NCBI GenBank assembly: GCA_021324165.1
Contig: JAJPJR010000036.1
Location: 1 to 44,085 of the forward strand
Source: Armatimonadota bacterium
GTDB taxonomy: Bacteria > Armatimonadota > Fimbriimonadia > Fimbriimonadales > ATM1
Length of the DNA stretch: 44,085 bases
Reading direction: 5' to 3'
In this document: piece after piece, positions 32,313 through 39,607 of the stretch
How positions within the stretch are numbered: the stretch's first letter is position 1
Layout: each line of letters begins with the position of its first letter
Notes under the pieces: model-generated
The model's database searches: none
What the model was told of the DNA's origin: nothing
The model's input: only the letters and a program-made list of their open reading frames with translations
Program-made: the position numbers and the translations under genes

Positions 32313-34826
32313 ATGTCGGCGCTTGAATGGTTTGTGCGCAACTGTTCTGAGATTTGCGATCCTGATCGCCTTCGAGAAGGAGTAGCGCTTTTCGAACAGG
32401 CGGTTTCGATTTTGGAAAACGCAGCGGAGGATCGCCGCAATGCCGAGTCGAATGCGGCGTGTGCCGCGGCGGTTGTGCAGTTTGCAAGGGAGCACAGAAC
32501 CGATGCGCTGCCACGCTCGTTGATCGCAGCGGCGAAAATCGCAAGGTGCGCGGCGGATTGGAACCGTGCGGTTTGTTTTGCCGAGGAGGCGGGCGAGCGG
32601 TCGAAGGCTGAAGGAGATGAGAGATCGTTCGGAAAATCGCAATCGGTTTTGGGAGCGATCTGCGTGGATCTCGGCGTGCCGAACGACGCGCTTGCGCATT
32701 ATCAGGCCGCAAAAGCCGCGTTTTTGACAGCAGGCGATGAAAACGGAGTTGCGGCTGCTGAGTTCAACACAGGATTGGTGCGGTTTCAAACGGGCCGGTA
32801 TCGCGACGCGCTTGCACAGTTTGCGGCGGCCAAGTCGCGCTATGATCAGAGCGGGGACTTGCGGCTCAGCGCGGTTTGCGATCTCAACAGCGCAAACGTT
32901 TATCGAGAGACCGGCAGACGGCTCGAAGCATTGGCGCTCTATCGAAAAGCGCGAAAGGTTTTTGCTGAACTTGGCGATGAACGCAGAGTTGGAAGCTGCT
33001 TGGTTAACTTGGGCAACATCTATTTTGATTTGGAACGGTGGTATGAATCCGCCGAATCGTATCGCCAAGCACAGGCGGTGTTCGAAAAGTTGAATGAAAA
33101 GGCGCGCTCGGCAGGCTGCCGCCTGAATTTGGGAACGCTGAGTATTGCCGAGGGCCGACTCGATGACGGGTTAGACGATCTGCAGCAAGCCAAAGCGGTG
33201 TTTGAATCGGTAGGAGATTCAAGGCGGATTGCGGAATGCGAACTGCGCATCGCCGAAGCCGAATCGCTTCTGGGTTTGCAGCCGGATGCGCTGCGGCACG
33301 CAACAAACGCCGAACGCCTTGCGGCAGAAGCAGGCGACGGGGTTTTGGAAGCGTGCGCGTTGGTGTTGTTGGGGGATTTGACAAACGAACCGCGCGAATC
33401 TGCTCTTCGATATGAAAAAGCGGCAGAAAAGATTTCTGAAATTCGTGTTGAACTTCGGAGCGCCGAACTGGCAGTCGGCTTCGGTGCGAACTTCCGTCTG
33501 CTTCCTGCAAAAATCGCGCTGAGTTGTTTGCATGCGGGAATGATCGAAGCGGGATTTGAAGGTGTGCAAAAGGCGAAGGGCGCGGCGCTGAGGATCGCGC
33601 TTGGGGCTGGGACTCGGCGCGTGCAAAAGATGACACCGGAAGAGGCGGCGTCGTTGAACCGTCTGCGCGCCGAGATCGAAAAGTTGGATGCAGAAATCGC
33701 GAGCGCTGAACGACACTCTTTGAACTTCGTTCAGTTGAAATCGGCCCGCGATTTGGCGGCTGCCGAGCGCAATGCGCTGAGAGGCTCAATTTCGTTGCGG
33801 GAGGCCGATGAGGAAGTCTGTTCGGGAACGCACTTTTCGATATCGCAGATTCTGGCAGCCATCAATAGCGATACTGCGCTGTTGGAATTCGTGTGCGGCG
33901 AGCAGCAGACGGCCGTTTTTGTGCTTTCGGAGGCTGTGCACGCGCGGGTGATCGAGCTGCCGCGTGTGAAGTTGGAAAGAATGGTTGAAGATGCGGCAGC
34001 GGCATTGCAATCACGATCATCCAAAGCGGGAAAACTGCTCGAAGCGTTGGGCGAACTGTTGCTGCGTCCGATCGAAGCGTTGATCACAGGAAAGAACCGG
34101 CTGGTGATCTGCCCAGATGGGCCGCTGCACGGGCTGCCGTTTTGCGCATTGCGAATGAAAGGCGGAGCGGCGCTCATCGAGACGCATGGCGTTGTGATCA
34201 ACGCATCGGCGTCGGATTATGCATCAAGCTTGCAGATCGCGAATTCGGATGCAAAGCGAACGATCGCGGTTGGGGTCTCTGAGTTTGCCGAAGAGGATGC
34301 GCTTCCGAATGCCGAATCTGAGGCGCTGAGAGTTGCAGAGATGATGGAAGGCGATGCGCTGCTCGGAAAAGAGGCGACGCTGGGCGGAGTGTTGGAAAAA
34401 CTTTGTGCGTTCGATGTGGCGCATTTTGCCACGCATGCGAAGATGGACGATTTCGATCCGCTTTCGAGTGCGCTGATTCTGACGGAAGGAGAGCGTTTGG
34501 AAGGGCGCGATTTGATCGAACGGCATGTGAGCACCCAGCTGGTTACGCTCTCGGCGTGCAGTTCGGCAGGAGGGCAAGGTTCGGTAGACGGACTGTTGGG
34601 TTTAGCTTGGGCGTTTATGGCCGCGGGATGTCCGAACGTGCTGGGTGCGTTGTGGCGGCTGGAAGATGTTTGCGCAAAACAGTTTGCGATAAAGTTCTAT
34701 GAGCGGTTCGCGGCGGGCGATTCGAAAGTTGAGAGTTATCGTGAGGCGTGTTTGCATTTGATGAAATCGGAGCGATTCGCAGATCCACACTTTTGGGCTG
34801 GATGGAGATTGATCGGCGCAGGTTAG
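32313..34826 (+). CDS. TPR-CHAT caspase-like protease
   Basis: The 837-residue product has a helical start, then about six TPR-type repeats at residues 105-375 with roughly 40-residue spacing (NTGLVRFQTGRYRDALAQFA, NLGNIYFDLERWYESAESYR, NLGTLSIAEGRLDDGLDDLQ), a coiled segment near 450-510, and a C-terminal CHAT domain. In CHAT the likely dyad is His708 in HFATHA and Cys749 in LSACSSAGG, 41 residues apart, close to the spacing in the type III-E TPR-CHAT protein Csx29; both residues are present, so the enzyme should be active. TPRs usually sense a partner and gate the protease. It starts seven bases after the anti-sigma-like gene, so the three genes are one transcript. Confidence 0.9.
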   Translation: MSALEWFVRNCSEICDPDRLREGVALFEQAVSILENAAEDRRNAESNAACAAAVVQFAREHRTDALPRSLIAAAKIARCAADWNRAVCFAEEAGERSKAEGDERSFGKSQSVLGAICVDLGVPNDALAHYQAAKAAFLTAGDENGVAAAEFNTGLVRFQTGRYRDALAQFAAAKSRYDQSGDLRLSAVCDLNSANVYRETGRRLEALALYRKARKVFAELGDERRVGSCLVNLGNIYFDLERWYESAESYRQAQAVFEKLNEKARSAGCRLNLGTLSIAEGRLDDGLDDLQQAKAVFESVGDSRRIAECELRIAEAESLLGLQPDALRHATNAERLAAEAGDGVLEACALVLLGDLTNEPRESALRYEKAAEKISEIRVELRSAELAVGFGANFRLLPAKIALSCLHAGMIEAGFEGVQKAKGAALRIALGAGTRRVQKMTPEEAASLNRLRAEIEKLDAEIASAERHSLNFVQLKSARDLAAAERNALRGSISLREADEEVCSGTHFSISQILAAINSDTALLEFVCGEQQTAVFVLSEAVHARVIELPRVKLERMVEDAAAALQSRSSKAGKLLEALGELLLRPIEALITGKNRLVICPDGPLHGLPFCALRMKGGAALIETHGVVINASASDYASSLQIANSDAKRTIAVGVSEFAEEDALPNAESEALRVAEMMEGDALLGKEATLGGVLEKLCAFDVAHFATHAKMDDFDPLSSALILTEGERLEGRDLIERHVSTQLVTLSACSSAGGQGSVDGLLGLAWAFMAAGCPNVLGALWRLEDVCAKQFAIKFYERFAAGDSKVESYREACLHLMKSERFADPHFWAGWRLIGAG

Positions 34827-34838
34827 AACCGGCGTATG

Positions 34839-34844
34839 TATAAT
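34839..34844 (+). promoter_or_regulatory. -10 box (TATAAT) upstream of the PEP-CTERM gene
   Basis: A perfect TATAAT lies 52 bases before ATG 34897, just after the stop of the CHAT gene. The -35 region is poor. If used, the PEP-CTERM gene has its own housekeeping promoter in addition to any read-through from the sigma/CHAT operon. Confidence 0.4.
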
Positions 34845-34896
34845 GGAGTTGAGTTGATCGTGATGTTCCCGGCATTTGTACCGGAAGGGTGAAAGG

Positions 34897-35697
34897 ATGA
34901 GAGTTTTTGGTTGGAGATCGGCTGCGATCGGGGTGTGGGCTGCGGCTGCGGGTTCGCTGTTTTCGAGTCCGATCATCGGAATCGGCGAAGGGAAGACGAC
35001 GTCGTGGACGACGGCTGTCGGCACTGGGTTGATCGTTCCGCTGGGTGCGGGCGATCCAATTGATGCGGCGGCGACTGCTTTTTATACAGGGCTGGCAGCA
35101 TCGCTCGGTTTGACTGGGATTACGCGCGTAGATGCGCTGCTCACGCCCGATGTATTGGTTTCTGATTCGAGCGGCGAAACGCACCTGTCGTTGGTGAAAT
35201 CATCGGATCCGCCTTCTGATCCGGGTCTGCTCGGCGTTTCGGAATGGAAGTTTGCCTATGTGGACGATCCTGATTTGAACGGCACTTCGATTCGTTTGGA
35301 GATCGAGGATCCGGTTGGAGTTTTGGGAATGGGCATTCAACTTGTTGATCGGAATGGACGGGCGCGCGGCTGGTTCCGCGAGCATCCGGATGAAGGTTGG
35401 GATCCGAGTTATAGTTTCAATCCTCAAAACGGATTGCAGGGCCCGTTCACGTTCTTTTTCAACGAACCAGGATTTGATTTGTCGCAGGTTTTGCAGATTC
35501 GCGTGGGTGCTGGAATCAACAAGAACTTTGCGTTTCCGGTGCCCGATCCAACGGGAAAAGGCCAGGCGTGGGATGCAACGGCGTTCATCGAAGTTGTTCC
35601 TGAGCCGGGGACGTTGATCGCGTTGTCGCCTGCGTTGTTTTTGATGAGAAAGCGGCTGCGGCGCGCAACGAGCGGGCGGACTTTGGGCTCTCTTTGA
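34897..35697 (+). CDS. PEP-CTERM sorting domain protein
   Basis: The 266-residue product has a signal peptide (RSAAIGVWAAAAGSLFSS) and a C-terminal PEP-CTERM tail: VVPEPGTLIALSPALFLMRK followed by a basic end. Such tails are thought to be recognised and cut by an exosortase, giving a surface-anchored or secreted protein. The mature part is beta-rich, with acidic repeats DPDLNG, DPVGVLG and HPDEGWDPS. ATG 34897 has AAAGG immediately upstream. It follows the CHAT gene by 70 bases and might be an output of that system, but there is no direct evidence. No exosortase gene is in the window. Confidence 0.85.
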   Translation: MRVFGWRSAAIGVWAAAAGSLFSSPIIGIGEGKTTSWTTAVGTGLIVPLGAGDPIDAAATAFYTGLAASLGLTGITRVDALLTPDVLVSDSSGETHLSLVKSSDPPSDPGLLGVSEWKFAYVDDPDLNGTSIRLEIEDPVGVLGMGIQLVDRNGRARGWFREHPDEGWDPSYSFNPQNGLQGPFTFFFNEPGFDLSQVLQIRVGAGINKNFAFPVPDPTGKGQAWDATAFIEVVPEPGTLIALSPALFLMRKRLRRATSGRTLGSL

Positions 35698-35701
35698 GAT
35701 A

Positions 35702-35731
35702 GAGCATTTCGCCGAACTGTTCGGCGTGCTC
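35702..35731 (+). terminator. Hairpin after the PEP-CTERM gene
   Basis: CGCCGAA (35710-35716) pairs with TTCGGCG (35720-35726) around a 3-base loop, and GAGCA (35702-35706) with TGCTC (35727-35731) beyond a 3-base bulge, 12 pairs in all. No T-run follows, so it may end transcription only weakly or act as a 3'-end barrier. Confidence 0.45.
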
Positions 35732-35776
35732 GTCTGCCGGGGTGTGGAAAGGAGAGCAAAGCGCCCCGGCATGATG

Positions 35777-35782
35777 CATAAT
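35777..35782 (+). promoter_or_regulatory. -10 box (CATAAT) of the DMT transporter gene
   Basis: CATAAT ends eight bases before the GTG at 35791. An ATG overlapping the box opens a different frame that stops after 67 codons and is not used. The arrangement again predicts a nearly leaderless mRNA, here with a GTG start. Confidence 0.4.
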
Positions 35783-35790
35783 GCGCGTTC

Positions 35791-36690
35791 GTGCGTTTGC
35801 ACTCTGCTTTCGTTCCTTTGTCTCTTACGGCGATCGTTTGGGGATTGAATTTCGTGGTTGTGAAATGGGCGTATGCGGAGTTGTCGGCGCCTGCATTGGC
35901 ATTGTCGCGGCTGCTTCCAGCGATGGCGGTGATGGCGATCTGCACAGTTTTGACGGGCGAGCGGCTCTCGTATCCAAAAAGTGATTCGGCAAAGATACTG
36001 ACTCTTGGATTCTTTGCGCTGGGAATTTATATGATCACGTTTTTGGAGGGGATGCGCACATCATCGCCGGCGGATGCTTCGATTCTGCTTTCGACGTCTC
36101 CGATCATCGCCTATGGGGCGGCGGTCGCGTTTGGGCGCGAAAGTTTCCGGTGGGGAGCGTTGTTGGGTTCGTTGATCGCTTTCGTGGGAGTCGGCCTGGT
36201 GGTGTTCGGGGCAACCTCGCACAGTCACGGAAAACTTTTGGGCAATCTATTGATTCTGTTTTCGGCGTTTCAGTGGGCGTTGTGCGTTGTGTTTAGCAGG
36301 CCTTTGTTTGAGAAATATTCGCCATTGCGCGTGTTTACTCTTTCGATGCCGGGCGCGCTGCCGGCGCTGATTCCTTATGGAATTTGGCCGGTGGTGCACA
36401 CAAACTGGCTGCACCTTGCGCCGCTGACGTGGTTTTCGTTTTGGTACATCGCGATTTTGGCGGGGGCGCTTGGGTTTGCGGGTTTTTATTTGGGTGTAAG
36501 CCGTGCAAGCGCGAGCGGGGCGATGCTCGCGCAGTTTTGTGTTCCGCCGATTGCCGCGATTTCGGGATGGGTTTTGTTGAAAGAGCGTTTGAACGTTGTG
36601 CAGATGGCGGGTTTTGTGATTGTGGCCTGCGGACTGTGGAGTTCGTATCGCGCGCGAAAAGTCAGTACGTATCAGCGGAATAAGCGATGA
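35791..36690 (+). CDS. DMT superfamily (EamA) transporter
   Basis: The 299-residue product has about ten membrane helices in two EamA repeats, each starting with a small-residue-rich helix: FVPLSLTAIVWGLNFVVVKW near the N-terminus and LLGNLLILFSAFQWALCVVF in the middle, with SPADASILLSTSPIIAYGAA and the equivalent ASGAMLAQFCVPPIAAISGW. EamA carriers usually export metabolites such as amino acids; the substrate cannot be told. Its 3' end overlaps the convergent next gene by 29 bases. Confidence 0.92.
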   Translation: MRLHSAFVPLSLTAIVWGLNFVVVKWAYAELSAPALALSRLLPAMAVMAICTVLTGERLSYPKSDSAKILTLGFFALGIYMITFLEGMRTSSPADASILLSTSPIIAYGAAVAFGRESFRWGALLGSLIAFVGVGLVVFGATSHSHGKLLGNLLILFSAFQWALCVVFSRPLFEKYSPLRVFTLSMPGALPALIPYGIWPVVHTNWLHLAPLTWFSFWYIAILAGALGFAGFYLGVSRASASGAMLAQFCVPPIAAISGWVLLKERLNVVQMAGFVIVACGLWSSYRARKVSTYQRNKR

Positions 36691-37156
36691 CGATGATGAG
36701 CGTTGTTTGAAGCGCGAGATCAATCAGCGCATACCCGTTGCCGCCCAGCAGAGAGATCAGATCTCCGATGATTCCGAATCCGCAAAAGATGTATACGGCG
36801 GTTGGAATCCACGACCACCTGAACAGGATTCCGGTGCCGAGAAGGATGTGGATGCAGCCGAAGATTCCGACGAAAAACCCTGCCCCTGCAAACGCCGCAG
36901 AAAGAATGGAATTGCCCGCAGTATCGGCGGTTTGCGACATCAAAATTCCGGTCAGCAGTTCAAGGCCTCCGCGGAGAATCCAGATGGCGCCAAGAATCAG
37001 TGCGATGACTCGGAGGACTGTGACGGGGCTGCCCGCGATCCGTTCCTTTTGGGCTTGGGTCATCGGCCTGGGCACGTGGCGGACGTCGGCATGACAGAAC
37101 TGACATGCAACGGCAGTTGGCGGAAGCATCTGTCCGCACCGAGGGCATGGAAACAT
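36662..37156 (-). CDS. Zinc-ribbon multi-span membrane protein
   Basis: The 164-residue product starts with a zinc ribbon, C-x2-C-x10-C-x2-C (MFPCPRCGQMLPPTAVACQF and CHADV), a short linker, then four predicted membrane helices from about residue 45 to the end. Zinc-ribbon plus membrane proteins of this size are common and mostly uncharacterised. It begins 37 bases after the CBM9-like gene on the same strand, so they may be co-transcribed. Its end overlaps the DMT transporter gene. Confidence 0.75.
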   Translation of the reverse strand: MFPCPRCGQMLPPTAVACQFCHADVRHVPRPMTQAQKERIAGSPVTVLRVIALILGAIWILRGGLELLTGILMSQTADTAGNSILSAAFAGAGFFVGIFGCIHILLGTGILFRWSWIPTAVYIFCGFGIIGDLISLLGGNGYALIDLALQTTLIIVIAYSADTY

Positions 37157-37193
37157 GAAACGACCCTTCCCGCCGCAAGTTGTACCCCAAAGG

Positions 37194-38183
37194 TTATTGG
37201 GAAAAGAGCCTGGAATCTTGGCTTATGGCGAGGCCGGAGCGGGCTGATGCGGCCGTCCAACCTTGTTCGGTTTTGCGAAGGGTGATTTCTGCAAGATCGA
37301 GGCCGAGTTCGGCGAGCGAATCGGCCCACCGATCGCGCTGTTGAAAGAACGCTTTTTGCGCGTAATACACGTTCATCAGAGCGACGCGGTCGTTGTGCGT
37401 TTTGTCTTTTTGAAACGCATCAGTTCCGGGCGGTTTTTCGCTGAACTGAAGATAGCCCCATCGTTCGGGGCGGTGCATGTCAATTGCGCCTTGGGGCGAC
37501 CAAACCCAGTTGTCTTCGGGCCTGCCTTGCACTTTGCGGTACTTGCCGTCAATGATATCCACGATCCATTCGACGCGTGAAAAGTTGATGCGCCACTGAT
37601 CGCCGTGTTTGGGCGGCGCCGGACGGTTTGCGAATTCGGCGAGCGGCTTCCAAGGCATTGCGATTTCGACCGTCCACCCTTTGTCGGTGTCTTTCGGGTT
37701 GTTGATGGTTCCGTTCACGTGAACGGCCTTTTTGATGCCGGTGATTTCCCATTCGTTGAGTGCCGGTCCGCCGTCACGATAAGGCTTGACAAGCCGCAGA
37801 TCCCAATCGGTTGCGAATGCGTTGATTTCGTATTCGTAATATTGATGGTTGTCGCCGTCGGGATCAATGAAAACTTCGAAATCGTTGTCGTGAAAGATCA
37901 CGGAGTCGTGTTTTTTGAGTGTGGCCCACACGTGGGGTTCTTGCAGCTCGGCAGCGATGTATAGGTGCTTTGAATCCCATAGGATTTTGACGCGGGTTCG
38001 AAAACGCGGTTTGGGGCGCCTGTCACCCTCGATATCAACGAAATCGTTCGACCAGGGTGCGTGTTTCCAGGCTGGGTCGTTCAGTTGTCCATCAATGACG
38101 ATCGGCGATTCGGCGCGATAACACACATAGCCGTTGGGATGGGGATATGGATCAAAAACGTAAAGCCCGATCGTTTCGATCAC
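37194..38183 (-). CDS. Carbohydrate-binding family 9-like protein
   Basis: The 329-residue product matches the CBM9-like domain found in bacterial surface and cytosolic proteins: IVIDGQLNDPAWKHAPWSND, VKILWDSKHLYIAAELQEPH, FHDNDFEVFIDPDGDNHQYY and WTVEIAMPWKPLAEF, over residues about 25-230. The last 90 residues are helical. No signal peptide is visible, so the site of action is unclear. The start is a GTG just six bases after a -10 box on the minus strand. CBM9 domains bind sugar chain ends; the ligand here is unknown. Confidence 0.85.
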   Translation of the reverse strand: MIETIGLYVFDPYPHPNGYVCYRAESPIVIDGQLNDPAWKHAPWSNDFVDIEGDRRPKPRFRTRVKILWDSKHLYIAAELQEPHVWATLKKHDSVIFHDNDFEVFIDPDGDNHQYYEYEINAFATDWDLRLVKPYRDGGPALNEWEITGIKKAVHVNGTINNPKDTDKGWTVEIAMPWKPLAEFANRPAPPKHGDQWRINFSRVEWIVDIIDGKYRKVQGRPEDNWVWSPQGAIDMHRPERWGYLQFSEKPPGTDAFQKDKTHNDRVALMNVYYAQKAFFQQRDRWADSLAELGLDLAEITLRKTEQGWTAASARSGLAISQDSRLFSQ

Positions 38184-38189
38184 GCTGCA

Positions 38190-38195
38190 ATCGTA
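38190..38195 (-). promoter_or_regulatory. -10 box (TACGAT) of the CBM9-like gene
   Basis: On the minus strand TACGAT ends six bases before the GTG at 38183. It shares a 34-base intergenic region with the plus-strand -10 at 38207-38212. Confidence 0.45.
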
Positions 38196-38206
38196 CCCTT
38201 TTGGTC

Positions 38207-38212
38207 TACAAT
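38207..38212 (+). promoter_or_regulatory. -10 box (TACAAT) of the GNAT-PhzF-protease operon
   Basis: TACAAT ends five bases before the GTG at 38218. With the box at 38190-38195 it makes a back-to-back pair in only 34 bases, leaving no space for leader sequences. Confidence 0.45.
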
Positions 38213-38217
38213 GCGTT

Positions 38218-38802
38218 GTGCGGTGCGAGCCGGTTCATTTAGAAGGCGCGAAGGTTTCGCTCATTCCTTTACAGATGGATCATGTGGATGCGTTATGGGA
38301 GGCGGCGAAGCATCCCGAACTGTGGGAGGCAGCGCTTTCGCGTTTGGATTCACCTGAAGATGTGGAGGCGTATGTCCGCGAGGCGCTTGATTTGCAAAAT
38401 GGCGGCAGCGCGGTTCCGTTTTCGATTGTGGTGAAGGAGTCCGGGCGGATTGTTGGGAGCACGCGGTTTGGAAACATCGAGCCCGCGCACAAGCGGGTGG
38501 AGATCGGATGGACGTGGATCGTTCCTGCGTATCAGCGCAGTTTTGTGAACACCCAAGCGAAGTTCTTGATGCTTTCGCACGCGTTCGAAGTGTGGGGATG
38601 CAACCGCGTGGAGTTCAAGACCGATTTCAAGAATATGCAATCTCGGAATGCGCTGCAGAGGATCGGCGCGAAGGAGGAAGGCGTGATGCGCAGACACATG
38701 GTTCGCGCGAACGGAGTGATCCGCGACAGCGTTTATTATTCGATCATCGCCGAGGAGTGGCCGGATGCTAAAGAGAGATTGCAAAGGATGATGGAGCGAT
38801 GA
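38218..38802 (+). CDS. GNAT N-acetyltransferase, RimJ/RimL type
   Basis: The 194-residue product shows the RimJ/RimL order: an N-terminal GAKVSLIPLQMDHVDALWEA, the strand pair IVGSTRFGNIEPAHKRVEIG with WTWIVPAYQRSFVNTQAKFL, then EVWGCNRVEFKTDFKNMQSR with NALQRIGAKEEG. It transfers an acetyl group from acetyl-CoA to an amine; protein N-termini, amino acids or drugs are all possible. The acetyl-CoA binding loop (Gln-x2-Gly-x-Gly/Ala) is altered to YQRSFVNTQ. The stop overlaps the PhzF start by four bases (ATGA). Confidence 0.88.
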   Translation: MRCEPVHLEGAKVSLIPLQMDHVDALWEAAKHPELWEAALSRLDSPEDVEAYVREALDLQNGGSAVPFSIVVKESGRIVGSTRFGNIEPAHKRVEIGWTWIVPAYQRSFVNTQAKFLMLSHAFEVWGCNRVEFKTDFKNMQSRNALQRIGAKEEGVMRRHMVRANGVIRDSVYYSIIAEEWPDAKERLQRMMER

Positions 38803-39590
38803 AACTGTTTACGGTGGATGCGTTTGCTGACCGCCCGTTTTCGGGGAATCCTGCCGCGGTCTGCCTGCTTGCACGGCCGATGCCGAATGATTGGATGCAA
38901 AAACTGGCTTCTGAGATTAACTATTCCGAGACGGCGTATCTGCTTGCCGAAGAGAGCAGTTATGGCTTGCGATGGTTCACGCCGAATTATGAGGTCGCTT
39001 TGTGCGGACATGCGACCTTGGCAAGCGCGCACGTGCTGTGGGAAATCGGAATGTTGAAAAAGAGCGAGGCGGCGCGGTTTCGCACGTTGAGCGGCGAACT
39101 GATCGCGAATCTGCAAGGCGATGAGATTCGAATGGATTTTCCAAAAAGTGAGGTTTCAATCATCGAACCGCCGAAGGGGCTGATCGAAGCGGTCGGAGGC
39201 TGGCCGGTTTTTGCAGGAAAAACCGAGTTCGATTATTTTTTGGAATACGAATCGGAGCAGGAGATCATCGGATTGAATCCGGACTTCAAAGCGCTGGCGC
39301 AGTTCGAGACGCGAGGCGTGATTGCAACGGCGCGGTCGTCGAGTTACGATTTTGTGTCGCGGTTTTTTGCGCCGGGGGCGGGAGTGAATGAAGATCCGGC
39401 GACCGGTTCGGCGCACTGCGCTTTGGCTCCGTATTGGGGAGCCAAACTGAACAAAACCCGGCTGACCGCTTTTCAAGCCTCGCGGCGCGGCGCGCGTATC
39501 GGGATGGAGCTGATGGATGGCCGCGTGCATTTGACCGGCAGGGCGGTGACGGTGCTTCGGTGCGAAATCTCGGATGAAGCCGCGGTGTGA
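38799..39590 (+). CDS. PhzF family isomerase
   Basis: The 263-residue product has the PhzF signature: TVDAFADRPFSGNPAAVCLL, the catalytic Glu44 in NYSETAYLL, LCGHATLASAHVLWEIG, and the C-terminal NEDPATGSAHCALAPYWG. PhzF-like enzymes catalyse proton-shift isomerisations; most members outside phenazine producers have unknown substrates. Length is normal. It overlaps the GNAT gene by four bases, and its TGA overlaps a possible GTG for the next gene. Confidence 0.94.
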   Translation: MKLFTVDAFADRPFSGNPAAVCLLARPMPNDWMQKLASEINYSETAYLLAEESSYGLRWFTPNYEVALCGHATLASAHVLWEIGMLKKSEAARFRTLSGELIANLQGDEIRMDFPKSEVSIIEPPKGLIEAVGGWPVFAGKTEFDYFLEYESEQEIIGLNPDFKALAQFETRGVIATARSSSYDFVSRFFAPGAGVNEDPATGSAHCALAPYWGAKLNKTRLTAFQASRRGARIGMELMDGRVHLTGRAVTVLRCEISDEAAV

Positions 39591-39607
39591 AGGAGTTTGA
39601 GGGGCAG

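Noticed and set aside
30685-34826. A type III-E CRISPR locus around the sigma/TPR-CHAT set
   Set aside because: No Cas7-11-like gene, Cas1/Cas2 or repeat-spacer array is present in the window.
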